The position numbers were made by a program, and so were the translations under genes. A stretch of DNA of 64,000 bases from contig CAMYVD010000001.1 of the NCBI GenBank assembly GCA_947302205.1, positions 62,001-126,000 on the forward strand, given 5' to 3'. The DNA comes from an uncultured Bacteroidales bacterium (GTDB lineage Bacteria; Bacteroidota; Bacteroidia; Bacteroidales; F082). Of the stretch, positions 9,347 to 24,300 are shown one piece after another. Below the pieces are notes generated by a model. The model did not search any database, was not told the DNA's origin, and worked only from the letters and a program-made list of their open reading frames with translations. How positions within the stretch are numbered: position 1 is the first letter of the stretch; each line of letters starts with the position of its first letter.

Positions 9347-12300
9347 ATGGAACCGAAATACATGAAACGGAATACTGAGAACGGGATATTGAAAACAATC
9401 TTCCTGGTCATGGTTATGTTGCTGATAAGCAGTACTATGGCCATAGCTCAGGTAAAGGTTCGTGGAAGTATTTACGGTGGCGGTGAGAAAGCCAACGTTG
9501 TTGGTAGCGATACCGTCCGTATCCATGGCGTTCATAACGACACCATCTTAGGCGACGTTTATGGCGGTGGTATGGAAGGACAGGTAACGGTCAATGCCAT
9601 CGTGGAGATGAGCAGCGGTGTCGTTGGTACGCCAGGTAAGCCGAACGGTACGACGAACAATGGCATTCCGGTTTGTCTAGTAGCCAAGGGTGGACGTGTA
9701 TTCGGCGGCGGCAAAGGTACGACTACCAATAAACAAGACGGTTTGGTGCAAGGCAATACCTCCGTAACCATCTCAGGCAGTGCCAAGGTACTCATGAACG
9801 TGTACGGCGGTGGTGAGATGGCTTCGGTAGGTAGTGGCGACCTTAACGATAAGTCAAGCGGTGTGGCCACAGTCACCATCAGCGGCGGTGAAGTTGGTCC
9901 CTTGGATGGCAGTGCCCACAACGGCTATGTGTTCGGCGGCGGTAAAGGCTTGGATGACAAAGATAGCGACGCTTATTGGAATTTTGCCAATGTTGACAGC
10001 TCTTCAGTCGTAATGACAGCGGGAACAGTCTGGGGCTCCCTCTTCGGCGGCAGTGAAGACGGCCACGTCATCGGCGATGCCACGGTCACCTATAGCGGCG
10101 GTACACTGGGAACCAATGGTAAGACCAGCTGGGATGGTAATATCTTTGGTGGTGGCCGTAACTACGAAGCAGGAAGCAACACCTCGGGTAGGGTGGGTGG
10201 TAATGTCCACGTTACTGTTACTGGAGAAGCTGCGGTGAAAGGTAATGTCTACGGCGGCGGACGTTTGGCTTCTGTCGGTATCAAGAGGACGAGCGCTGAA
10301 GACCCTACCATCTTGATGCAATCTGGCGCTGACCACGGTAATATCTATGTGGATATTCTCAATGGCACCATCGGCTTGGCCAGCCTTGACACGATCACCA
10401 GTGGTACGATCTTTGGCGGTTGTATGGGCGACACCATTCATACACCTGGTAGCCTTACCCAATCGGTTCTGGCACATGCCAAGAACACTTATGTGAGAAT
10501 TTTCGGTGGCCATGTCTTGGCCAACGTATACGGCGGCTCAGCCTATGGTACCGTGGACGAAAACACCCATGTCGATGTGGTAGGCGGCGAGATCGGTGTG
10601 TATGCTGTTGATGGCGAGACGGGCAACATCACTCGAAAAGACGGCAACGTGTTTGGTAGCGGTAGAGGCTATGCTCCAAATACAACCACTCATCCTGGCG
10701 GTTTAGCCGCTTGTGCCAATTACGGCGTTGTGTTGAATAACACTTATGTCTTTGTTCGCGATTCCATCAAGGATAACGCAACCATTTCCAGTCCCTCCAT
10801 CCATGGCATCGTGTTTGGTGGTGGTGAAGTGGCTTCCGTGGGTACCTATTCAACAGGTCCCAGTGCTACGCTCACCGCAGGCGGTACCACCCATGTCACA
10901 GTCACAGGCGGTACCATCGGTCCCTTGGATGGCACAGGCATAAACGCCTATGTGTTTGGCGGTAGCCAAGGTGTTAGTTATGACTTGGATGAAAAGTATA
11001 AATACCACGCCACAGTGGGTAGCACTGAAATAGAGATTGGCGAGAAAGCCATGGTTTACGGCTCCGTGTTGGGCGGTGGCGCAGAAGGCCATGTATGGAA
11101 TAATACCAACATTTTGATCAAGGGTGGCACCATCGGTATCGATGGCGTCTCCTTGGGTGCCGGACATGTGTACGGCGGTGGCGGTAACATGTCTGAATCC
11201 AATACGAGTTCCGGACGTGTGGGAGGCAATACCCACATTAACATGACCGCAGGTACTGTCAAGGGTGGTATCTTTGGCGGTGGTTATGCCGGTCTTGTCG
11301 GTGCGGATGGCAACGGCCATGTCTATACGACGGATCTCACCAACCATGGCAACACCTTGGTTGAAGTCAGCAATGGTACTGTCGGTGTCGACGCTGGCGA
11401 AGGCAACGTATTCGGTGGAGGTAAAGGTTTGGAAACCAATTCCCTGTTTGGCAATACGATCAACACCGACGTGAGAATCTCGGGCACTGCAGCCATCAAA
11501 GGCAATGTGTATGGCGGCGGTGAGTTGGCCTCCGTGGGTAACAGCACTAAAGTGGCTGTTAGCGGCGGTACCGTTGGCAGAAGACTTACCTTCAGGGAAC
11601 GTTATGTGACGGACCGCAGTATTCACGATGAAGTCAACAATGGTGACGTGTATGGCGGCGGCAAGGGTTTTGACACCAGTGTTGAGAACTATGAACTGTG
11701 GGGTCGCGTGTATGGCAATACCACTGTCACCGTGAATGGCAATGCCAATGTACGACACAATGTGTACGGCGGCGGCCGTATGGCTTCGGTGGGTAACTTT
11801 ACCTTCACTACTGACGGCACCATCAACGAATGGCTTGGAGGAGGTACGGCCACGGTTTCAGTGGGCGGCAATGCGCTCATCGGTCCCAAGAAGGCTGACC
11901 TTACTGAAGACATCACCGAAGCGGAAAGGGCTGATGCAGCTGATGTTTTGGGAGTGTCAGAGCTTTCAGAAACAGAGTATATCAACATGGCCTTCAAGTA
12001 CCTCGGCGGTAACGAAGGTAGTGTCTATGGCTCCGGCCGTGGTGCGGCAAATCCGAGTTTCAACAAGGCAGCATACGTCAAAGAGACTTCGGTGAGCATC
12101 GAAGGCAACGCCCAGGTGGTCAGCTGCGTGTTCGGAGGCGGCGAGAACGGCCGTGTGTATGAGGATACGGAAGTCACTATCGGTTCGGAAACAGAACCCA
12201 ACAATCTGGTCATCGGAGGCATGCAGTTGCATGGTACCAGCTATACTGAACAGGATGAGAATAACGAATACAACGGCATTACCGTTTCTCTTTCTGAAGA

Positions 12301-15300
12301 AGACAGCGAGATTGCGGAAGACGATCTCGGAGTTGGCCGTCGTATCCTGCGCGGCCAGGTGTTCGGTGGCGGTCGTGGTACCGACACCTATCCCCATCCC
12401 AATCCTCATGTGCCTGTCGCATTGTACAATCCCATTGGCGGCTGTGTGTATGGCAACACTTTATTAACTGTCAATGGCGGCAAGATTTACAACAAAGTGT
12501 ACGGCGGCGGCACTATCTCTTCGGTGGGTACTTTCACCTACTCAACCTCAGTGCCGGACAGCATCGTCGGTTATGCTGAGGGTACTGGTAAGGCCGAGGT
12601 GGTCATCAATGGCGGCCAGATTGGTACGGATGGCAAAAACAACGGCGACGTGTTTGGCGGAGGTTTGGGTTCGGCGGTTCCTGCCAGAACGCAACTCACC
12701 TACTTGTCCTATGTTGGCGAGTCACATGTCACCGTCGAGTCGGGTGCCGTCATCAAGAGTAACGTGTATGGCGGTGCGGCCAATGGCCACGTCCAAGGCG
12801 ATGCCCATGTCACCGTCAACGGTGGAACCATCGGCATCGAAGGTCACGGTGGCTGGCACAGCAACGTATTTGGCGGTGGTGGTGGTACCAACCGTTATAA
12901 CGTAACTGGTAGGCCGAATCATCTGAGTATCTCGTCAGGTCGTGTGTTCGGCGACACCTACGTCACCGTCAACGGTGGTCAGGTTTGCCATAACGTTTAT
13001 GGTGGCGGTGCTATTGCCTCCATCGGTACATACAACCTTAGCGGATCAGGAGATCCTTATGCCGGTTATGAAACCGGTCATGGTAAGGCTACGGTCAACA
13101 TCAAGGGCGGTACCATTGGTTATGATGGCAACGAGAACGGCATGGTGTTCGGTTCAGGCCGAGGCAAGATAGACTCCATCGGTGCCTTCCTAGATAGTTT
13201 GTCATTTGCAGCCTACACTGAGGTTAACATCGGTGAACTTGGCAAGACTGGTCCTACCATTAAGGGCTCCGTGTATGGTTCTGGCGAAAACGGCCATGTC
13301 TATATGCAAGCCGTCGTCAACATCAACAGCGGTACCATTGGTATTGCTGCTAATGACTATGATCCAGACTCCCCAGATCCATACTTTGCCTACCGTGGTA
13401 ACGTGTATGGCGGCGGTTGCGGTACGGATAAGTTCGACACCGACGGTGATGGCGTAGGTGACACCTACAACCCGATGTCAGGTATCGTTTACGGCGATGC
13501 CGAAGTGAACATCAAAGGTGGCTACATCAGCCGCAACGTGTATGGCGCTGGTGCTATGGCTTCAGTGGGTTATTATTTGGCTATCGAGCCTGCCGAGCGT
13601 CACTTAGGCGACACGCTGAGCTGGCCTGTCGAACTGGATTTCAGCATGGGTGGCAAGACAGAAGTCAATATCACAGGTGGCCATATCGGCACTGCGGCTT
13701 TGGCTGATGTGCCTTTGGCTACGGGATGTGTGTATGGCGCTACTCGCGGTGACGTGGGTGACCGTTACAAGATGGCTAAACTGGCCAACGTCAATGAGGC
13801 TTACGTCACAGTAAACTTCGATACTCCAGAAAATAACACCTTTGACGATAACACTGCCAATGTGGTTATCGGCTCGGTATTCGGCGGTGGCGAGAGCGGT
13901 CACGTGTACGACACCACCAGTGTCACGGTCAACGGTGGCCTGATCGTCGGTTCGGTGTTCGGTGCAGGCGATGGTTCGACCACCTATAAGGATCTGCTTT
14001 TGGATCCCGCTACGGATCTGCCTTGCGCCGATTCCACCATGGTTTGTGACATTATTGCCGGCAAGGTGTTTGGCAACACGAGCGTTACCGTCAACAACGG
14101 TTGGATTTTGCACAATGTGTACGGCGGTGGTAACATGGCATCCATCGGCAAGTCCAACTATATCATCTACGGTGAGGATGGTGATATTGACAGTACGATG
14201 ACCACGGGTCGCGCCCATGTCCGCATTTATGGCGGCACCATCGGCACCATCGGCACCGACGGTATCGAAAACGGCTTCGTGTATGGCTCATCGAGAGGTA
14301 TGGCTCACGCCAGCGTCAACAAAGACAAACGTTATCTCTACAACCGCGACTACTTCTTGGGCTATGTCAACCAATCCTTTGTTACCATCGGAAAAAACGT
14401 GGTGGCTTCCCCCAATGCGAACAGCCCACGCATCTATGGTTCAGTGTTCGGTGGCGGACATGACGGTCACGTGCGTCTGAATACCGATGTGGTCATCAAC
14501 GATGCCGAAATCGGCATGCAATACTCAGGCGACGGCAGCGACATCGCCTCCGACACCTGGAAGTATCGTGGTAACGTGTACGGCGCTGGTAGAGGTCTTG
14601 ATATGTATGACTCCGACGGCGACGGTGTTCTCGATAGCTATTGCAGCTCGGCCGGTTCAGTCACCCGCAACACCCACGTCACGGTTAACGGTGGTCTCAT
14701 CCACCGCGACGTGTACGGCGGCGGCTCCCTAGGTACCGTAGGCCCGCCTCCAAAACAAATTTATCTGGATTACGACCCGTCACTCACTACGGTTGACATC
14801 ATCGGCGGCACCATCGGCGACGCCGCAGGCATCGCCAAGGGATACGGCGGTAACGTCTATGGCTCCTCACGCGGTGAAGCCATGCCGATTCTCAACAATT
14901 TCGCCACGGTGAAGGAAGCCGTGGTGAACATCGGTGCCAAGAGCGGTGGCGGTACTGCTTTAGTGAACGGCTCCGTGTATGGTTCCGGTGAAAACGGTCA
15001 CGTCAATACCAACGCCACGGTCAACATCTACAGCGGTAAGGTCGGTAACGTCGGCAATGCAGCCGCTCAAAACAACGTCTATTGCGGCAATGTGTATGGC
15101 GCAGGTAGCGGTACCGATATGTACGACAGCAATAACGACAATACACCTGATGCCTATAATCCGAACGCTGGTATCGTCAAGGGTAAGACCTTCGTCAATG
15201 TTGAAGGCGGCGAAGTACTCCGTTCAGTGTACGGTGGCGGTGAGATGGCTTCGGTTAATGACAGCACTCACGTTACCGTCAGTGGCGGTACGGTCGGTGT

Positions 15301-18300
15301 TGCGGCTATCTTAGGTGACAAGGATAACCCAAGTCTCGGCGGTAATGTGTTCGGTGCCGGTAAAGGTGTCGCTTCAAACAGCTTCACCACTATCTGTAAT
15401 GTTCCCAATACACTGCTTACCGTGAAGGGTGGCGACATCTTAGGTGAGGTCTATGGCGGTGCAGAGAACGGCCATGTGACCGGCAATACCAACGTCTTGA
15501 TCAAATCCGGTGCCAATATCGGCGTTGATGCCACGAGCACCAACGACGGCAACGTGTTCGGCGGCGGTATGGGTAGCGGTGCACCGGATGCCAGCAACGC
15601 TAACGAATACAGGATTTTCGCACACTGCGGTCGTGTAGGCGGCAACACGAACGTCACCATGGACGGCGGCGACATCATGGGTTCCATCTTCGGTGGTGGC
15701 CGTCTGGCTCTCGTCGGTGTTGACGCTGACGGCGAAGTCACCTCGTTCCTTACCGATGGCAACTACGATCATACTAATCATGGCTTGGCCACCATCACTG
15801 TCACCGGAGGATACATCGGTAATGACAATCCAGACGAGTTGCTGAATGGTAGCGACGAGAGTGTAGGTGACATCTTCGGCAGCGGCAAGGGTGATGTGAA
15901 GAACTATGAAGCTGTCTTGGCCGGCCGTGTGGCGAACACCAGTATTAACATCAGCGAAGCCCCGCGCATCTATGGCTCTGTATTTGGCGGTGGCGAGATG
16001 GCTGGTATCGGTTACTGGGATGATGATGCCAAGTTCTATGACAACTCCGGTGCTGCCGAGGTCACTATTGGCGGCACACCTACCATTGGCACAGAAAAGG
16101 AATTCCATTATGGCTACGCTCATGATGATCCGAGCTACTGGACGGTTTATGGCAGCGATGGCAAGCTCATTCATACCTGTACTGGTAATGTATATGGCGG
16201 TAGCCAAGGTGATGTGGACACCATCTCACCACACTGGGTTTCCATGGCACGTTCAAGAACAGCTACGGTGCTCATCGAAGGCAATCCGACCATCATGAGC
16301 CGTGTGTTCGGTGGCGCTGAACAAGGTAGCGTAGCAGGGAACACTTCAGTGACGGTCACCGGTGGTACCATCGGTTCAATGGCCAACACAGATGACGAAG
16401 ACGATACAAACGATTATCTCTTCGGTGGCGTGTATGGCGGCGGCTTTGGTAGCCAAAACCCAATCTTCAACGGCACACACATGCAGTCGGGTCCTCCTAT
16501 TGTGAACGACTCTACCGAAGCTTCACATTTGGTTTCAGGCGATTTATGGACCGCCAATTATCTGGCTGGCCGTACCTATGGCGACGTCCGTGTAGACCTG
16601 CTCGGCGGTATCATTAACGGCGATGTGTATGGCGGTTCTGAATTTGCCTATATTGGAGGTTACGGAGACAATCCTGGAGGTAAGGCCAAACTTTACATCG
16701 GCAATAAGGATCAGGTAGGCCACGACGAAGAGGGTGTCACCATTCTCGGAGACGTGTATGGCGCCAACAACTTCGGTGGCTCACCGATGGACAGCGTCCA
16801 AGTGCATATCTACCATACCAAACATACCACGGATAACCTTGTCTCAGGTACCGGTTATGCCCTTGCCAATGTGTTTGGCGGAGGCAATCAGTCCAACTAT
16901 ACCCCGAACCAAGGTAACAGGACTGCTTACCCAAGAAGTGCCTTGGTGCATGTGTACAACTGCGAAAACACCATTGAAGACCTCTATGGCGGTAGTAACG
17001 CTTCTGACATTGGTACCGAACTGGCCAACGCCGATGCCAACATCATCGTTGAAGGCGGTCGTCTCCATCGCGTGTTTGGTGGCGGTAAAGGCGATAACGC
17101 CAGCGATGTTTCAGCCAACATCTATGGTACGGCCCATACTCAAATCCTGGGCGGTATCATCGAAGCGGTGTTTGGCGGTGGTAACCAGCAAGGCAGTATC
17201 CTTTACACCGACTTGATCGTCAATGACGACACCGATTGCGACATGAAGATTGACAGTATCTTCGGCGGCAGTAACGAAGCGCCCACCATTGGTAACATCA
17301 CTACCACCATTGCTTGTAGTGACGGTAAGTATGACAACCTCTATGGCGGTGCCAACAACGCCGACATCACCGGCAACGTCACCCTTAACGTCTTGGGTAG
17401 TGAAATCACCAACGTTTTCGGTGGATCAAAGGGCAGTGAAGATCATGCCGCCAACATTGACGGTAACGTCACCCTCAACATCTTTGGCGGCAACATTACC
17501 AACGCTTTCGGTGGCAGCGATATCAATGGCAACATCACGGGTGTCGTCACAGTAAACGTGATTGATACCTTGACGGGTTGTGCCTTGGATCTCACCAATG
17601 TGTATGGTGGCAGTAGATTAACCGCTCTGAGAGCAAGTAACAGTGCTACCGTTTCGCCTGTGGTGAACCTCGTCAATGGTACCGTTAAGGGAGACGTGTT
17701 CGGAGGCAGCTATGGTGTAGCGGCCACCACCTCTTCCAACCCAGAAGTTAACATTGGTTACGCTTCTTACATGGATGGTTACCTTCCCAAATATAAAAAT
17801 GGTAATCCTGTGGTTCCTGCCAATGCCCAGGCTGCTGTGATGAAACACGTGCATGGCGGTGGCGAGCTTGCCTCCGTTAAGGGTAATACCACAGTGAACA
17901 TCAACAGAGGCACCATCGGTACCATCGGTTACAGACGCAAGAAAGAGACACTCGAGTCACAGCCTCTTGACAGTATCTACCATGTCACCGGCGGTTCCGT
18001 CTTCGGTGGCGGTGAGGGTGACTCCACCTATGCTGCTTACGCTCTGGTTGATGGTAACACCAACGTCAACATCAAGGGTGGCCATGTCTATTACAGCGTG
18101 TATGGCGGTGGCGAGCTTGCCTCCGTCACGGGCAAGGCCACCGTGAACGTCACCGGTGGTCAAGTGGGTCCTGCTCCTAGAATCGAGCTGCCCGATTATA
18201 ACGTCGAGATTGGCTTGAACGGTGTCGATGGTTACGTGTTCGGTGGTGGTCAAGGTATCGGTAGCGACACCATTAAACCATCTTACCCATACGGCAAATA

Positions 18301-21300
18301 CTATCAACACGCCAATGTCGGCAGTGCCGAAGTTATTGTCAACATCCCAGCCAATGCCGACACCACTACCAACCGTTTGTGGGGTAGCGTGTTCGGCGGT
18401 GCCGAGGACGGTCACGTCATAGGCGATGCCAAAGTAACTTACATCAGCGGTTTGATGGGCACCAAGGGTACCACCAGTTACGATGGCAACATCTTCGGTG
18501 GCGGCCGTAACTACAGCAAGATGAATTATACCGCCGGTCGTGTTGGCGGAAACATCAAGGTCGAAATGAGGGGCGGTCAAATCTACGGCTCCATCTTCGG
18601 CGGCGGCCGTTTGGCACTGACAGGTGTCAACGAAAAGGGTGAACAAGCTCCTGGCGCAGGTCACGGTAATGTCAAGGTGATCGTGAAGGGCGGTAAGGTG
18701 GGTAATGAAAAACTCATCACCGACTTCACCAAGTTCTCCATGGGTGATGTGTATGGTGGCGGCAAGGGAGACATGAAAGGCCTTAACGGACATCCTGCTG
18801 CTTCGGCTTTGCTCATCTCCTTGACCAGAAACACCGAGGTCATTGTCAAGGATTCCATCGATGCCGATACCCTCGTGTCGAGACCAATCATTTATGGTAC
18901 GGTGTTCGGTGGCGGTGAAGTGGCCAATGTGGGCTACTTCGATTGGGATACCATCATTAATCCAAATACCGGTAAACCTGATATTGCGAACATTGAGTTT
19001 AAGAATACAACCGACGGTCATGCCAAAGTCGTCGTGAGCGGTGGCCGCATCGGCGCTGACCGAATGAAGATGAGATACGACTTAGCTACCGATGGCTCCT
19101 ACAACCTCAGGTACAACGACGACGTCGGTCACGTCTATGGCGGCGGCGAAGGTAAAGTTGACAATCCAGACCATTATGCAACTATTAATCCCGTTTATCC
19201 CTCAACAGCCACTCCTGGAATTCACAACAATAAATCACTTCTTGACCTGATGGCCGTTGTGCAAAGCACGGAAGTGATTGTCAGCGACAGCGCTTGGGTG
19301 AAAGGTTCCGTCTATGGCGGTGCAGCGAACGGCCACATCATTGGCGATACTTGGGTGAAGATCCAAGGCGGTCTGATCGGCGCAGGTGACAACGGAACCA
19401 CGGACGTGAGATACACTGAGGAACAATTCCTTGCCAGCGACACCTTGGATGGGTGGGCTGAATGCGCACACTGGGATTTTGGCGACGAGGACGGCAACTA
19501 CAACCCGTATGATCCTGTGGATGTTGCTGACCACAAGTATCCGTCTGATGGTAAGTCTTGGTTCGGTAACGTATTCGGTGGCGGTTCAGGTTATTATCCC
19601 TACATCGTAAGTACAAATACCGGTGACTCCACGGTGTGGAACCCTGAATCAGGTATCGTCTATGGCAACTCCAAGGTGGAAATCACTGGAGGCCACATCC
19701 TCACCAACGTCTATGGCGGCGGCGAGGTCAACGATGTCTTGGGCGACTCCACCATCGTCACGATGAGCGGCGGTACTTTGGGTGTACCCCGTAAGTTAGA
19801 ACAGATCGGCCGTCATCCTGTGACTTGCTACCTCTTTGGCGCCGGTAAGGGCGATCCACGAACCAGGTTCAACACTTGGACCAACGTTGAAGGGGTTCGC
19901 GTGGAAGTCAGTGGCGGCTGGATTTATGGCTCCATCTTTGGCGGCGGCGAGGAGGGCCACGTCCACAACGACGTGAAGTTGATTGTCCGAGGCAATACCG
20001 GAACCAACGAGCAAGCCATCGCCGGTACCGCTACCAAGATCGGTACGTTGGGCTATTCCTACGTGGACGGCAACGTCTTCGGCGGCGGCCGTGGTTTCTC
20101 CGGTGAGGCCCTCACCGCAGGTACGGTTGGCGGCAACATCAACGTCAACATTCGAGGTGGCCAAATGCTCGGCTCCATCTACGGTGGCGGCCGTTTGGCT
20201 TCAGTAGGCACCAATTTCGCCAACCCCGAGAGTCCTTTGTATGGCCATTTCAAAGAAGACGAAGATGGACACACCTATGGATACATCACGGTCAACATTA
20301 GCGGCGGTGTTATCGGTAACGACCACGAATCAACCCTCGAGCACACCCGTGGCGGCAATGTGTTTGGAGGTAGCATGGGACGTCTGACTAAACTCGATGG
20401 TGAATATAGCCCCATCTGGCCTTTCCTGGCTAGAGCCAAGAAGACCGTGGTGAACATCACCGGAGGTAAGATCAAGAGCAATGTCTATGGTGGCAGTGAG
20501 TTAGGTACCGTACGCGACAGCGCCGTGGTCATCGTCAATGGCGGTATCGTCATGCGTGACGTGTTTGCCGGTGGTTACGGTAGCGACAAAACCGATTTCA
20601 TCCACAGCGAGATCCCGAACCATGACGTCATCGAAACCACACCGATGCAAACCGCTGGCCGTGTTTATGGTAACACCAGGATTGCGCTGAACGGCGGTTG
20701 GGTGCAAAAGAACGTCTACGGTGGCGGCGAATTGGCTTCGGTGGGTACCATCAATAGCTATACCGAGCATCCTGAACCGGAAGAATCGACAACCAATTCC
20801 ACCTTCAACCTCAGTTGGCCATACGAGTTTGTCTATGCTGAAAATACTGGAACCGCCACGATCAAGGTTACTGGCGGTCGTATTGGCATCACAGGCAAGG
20901 ATGTGATGGGTAATGTCGAGAAGGAAGACAACGGTGACATTTACGGCGGCGGCAAGGGTATTGCTGGCGACCGTTACGTGATGGCTCATTGCGCCAACGT
21001 CAACAACAGTGTGATTCACGTCAACTATACAGACAATACGGCTACGCCAAATAACTATACCGACACCTTGACAGCCAACAGAAAGGGTTGTATTGCCGGC
21101 GCCCTTTATGGTGGTGGTGAAAACGGCCACGTCAATACGGACGTTCATGTTACCATCGACAAGGGCTTGGTTGGTCACGCTGTGTATGGTGGCGGTAAGG
21201 GTAAGGACACTTATGTTACTACATTGTATCACTATGATCCCGAAACCTACGCACCTACCACTCAATACGATACCTCCATCTACAGCATTACCGCCGGCAA

Positions 21301-24300
21301 GGTATACGGAAACACCTATGTGACCATCAACGGTGGTTATGTGGTGCGCAACGTGTTTGGTGGCGGCAACCTCGCTTCGGTGGGTAAAGGCAACTACGCT
21401 GGCGGCGTGGGTGACTATAGCACTACCGGCTACGGCGAGTGTGTGACCAACGAAGAGGATTGGAACTACGTCCATAACAGCGGTCACGCCTATGTGACCA
21501 TCAAGGGTGGTGAAATTGGCATGTTGAATCCATCGGATCCTGAAAAGGTGTTCAAGGAGAATGTGCCTTACGGCTCAGTGTTCGGCGGTTGCCGTGGTGT
21601 CGCCGTGCCTGAAGTGCCTCGTGCCCTTACGCCTCGATACAAATACTGCCCGGAGGACTTCCTCGGCTATGTCAACTACACCCACGTTACTATCGGTACC
21701 GATTTGGGTACCAGCAGCGACCTCCATCTCTATGGCTCAGTGTATGGCGGTGCCCAGGATGGTCACGTCCGTTGGAATACCACCACGAATGTCAAGAGTG
21801 GCGAGATTGGCGTGAACTACAATTCCGCCAATGCTGCAAGTATGGTGGGTACCGCAGACATCTATTCCAAGCATTGGACTGAGCGTGGCAATGTCTATGG
21901 TGCTGGTTCAGGTATCGGTCAATGGACCGATGGAAGCAATAAGAGTCATTATAGCAGCATCTCCGGTTCAGTGACCCAATTCGACACCGTGAACATCAAG
22001 GGTGGTATCATCCACCGCAATGTGTATGGTGGAGGTAATTTAGCCACTGTGGGACCTCCGCGTATCAAACAGACCAACGACTGCCCGAATACGTTGACTG
22101 GCGTTGTAGTCAACGTTCACTCTGCCACGGGTGAAAACACTTCATCGGGATATGGCGGCTATGTGTATGGCGGATCAAGAGGTATGGCAACAGCCGACAG
22201 TACCAACGCCTACAATTTCGAGAAGTTTGCCTATTGCCCCTATACCACGGTGAACTTGTATAACGGTGCCCATGTGTACAACTCCGTGTTTGGTGGTGGT
22301 GAAAACGGCCAAATCGGCGTGGATCATAAAAATGCTGAACTCATCCATACCTCTTGCGTCAACGTCTATGACGGCGCTGTCGTTGACGGTTCGGTGTATG
22401 GCGGCGGACAAGGCAGCTGGGGTTTGGCGCACCATCTGAATGACACCATTTCCGGTCGTGTGAGGGGCAGTACCCTTGTTAACCTCAACAACAGCCAGGT
22501 GGTGGGCAACATCTATGGCGGTGGTGCCTTGGGCATCGTGATGGACAGTGCGGTAGTAGTCATCGCCGGTGGACAAGTGCACGACGTGTTTGGTGCTGGT
22601 AGTGGTTACCAAACCTTGGCTCGGAGAGGTAACGCAGACGTGACTACAGCTACCCGAGTCAACATCGACGGTGGTACAGTCCACGGTTCAGTGTTTGGCG
22701 GTGGCGAGTATGGCTCTGTAGGTTTCCTCGCTGCTGAAGACGCCACGGTGACCACCAATGTGAACCTTAACGCCGGTCATCTGGAACACAGTGCCTATGG
22801 CGGTGGTAAGAATGGCTATTCAAGAGGCGGCACCTTTATGAATGTGAGCGGCACCTGTGTGGTCGATGAAAACGTGTTTGGCGGTGCCTACGGTCGAACA
22901 GACACCGTGTTTGTGGCTGGCCTCCGTACGGTGAACATGCGCGGTGGCACGGTGAAAGGCAGTGTGTACGGCGGTAGTTACAATGCTGACGATGCCTTGG
23001 TGTTCACGCCGAGACCGTTTGCAACGAACGATACCGTTGTGCCGGCTTGTGTGGTCAATTATAGCGGTGGTCAAACGGACCTCAACGTGTTTGGAGCAGG
23101 CTATTTCGGCAGAACGTACGGATCAACCTACATCTTCATTGGAGAGCGTGCCATTGCCAACGCGCCGAACCACTCTACCATGGCAGCTCCTTACGACGAA
23201 ACCTACTTCAGCAAGCATAACGACTTGATGATTGGCCGTGACATTTGGTCTGGCGCCGACTTTGGTATCTTTGAACCCGGTAGCAGTAGCACCTTTGGCA
23301 CTCACACCATCACTGGACGTTCCGACATTTACATCGACGGTAATGGCTACGATACAGAACATTCCGTTTCCCAAGGAGGCAACACCTTCATGAGAATAGG
23401 TACCGATACTTACAAAGGCAATGTATTCGGTTGCGGTACGCTTAACGACGGCGGACGTGCTGGAAAGATCATCATGGTCCGTGACTATGGTAAAGACCTA
23501 GCCAGCGGTTCGAGCGATGCTGAGCCGTGGGCCAACGCAACTCGTGAGTTGTACTCGATTCAACATGCCGACAGCTTGATTATTGAATCTTCACATGTCC
23601 ATTTGGCTGGCCGAGGCATCGTGAGTATCTCAACCACCACGGAACCTTACACCATCCATAACATTCTCAATACGGTCAGAGTGGTCAACGGAAGTTCCCT
23701 GTACATCGACAAGCCTATTGAGAACATCGGCAACCTGTACAGTGTCGTATGCAACAACGACTTGTATGACAACCCAACCTACGTTCCTGTGAGATACCAG
23801 GATTTGATTCCCAATGCATCGACTCAAGCAACAAATTATGACAACAAGTTCCGTATCAACCAAGGTACGCACGTCTCGGTCAACATGGCTCACGAAAGCA
23901 GCAAGGGTCTCTCGTTCACTTACGGTGCATTGATCGGATTCTTCCACATGATGACGGATGGTGAGTTCAACGCCTATGCCTATGCACGACCCAAGAACAG
24001 TACGGTGAGTGGCAACGGTGTTTACTCCGCTGATGACAACCCGGGTGACGGTGGTTTCGTAAGTTATCGTGGTGTAGGTTACAACACCTTCAGCAGTACG
24101 GGTGATTCTCTCGTAGGTCCGTTTGTACAGATGCCATACGAGAACCACACTCCCGCCCAACAAGCCAGAAACGGTGAGGCTTATTACCGTGTGTGGCGTT
24201 ATTTCAAGAGCGCTTTAAGTACTTACGATGTCCAGTTGATCGCCATATCCACTCCAGGAGAAGGCTACACTTCCTATAAACCCCTAAGACCTGTCCTGTT

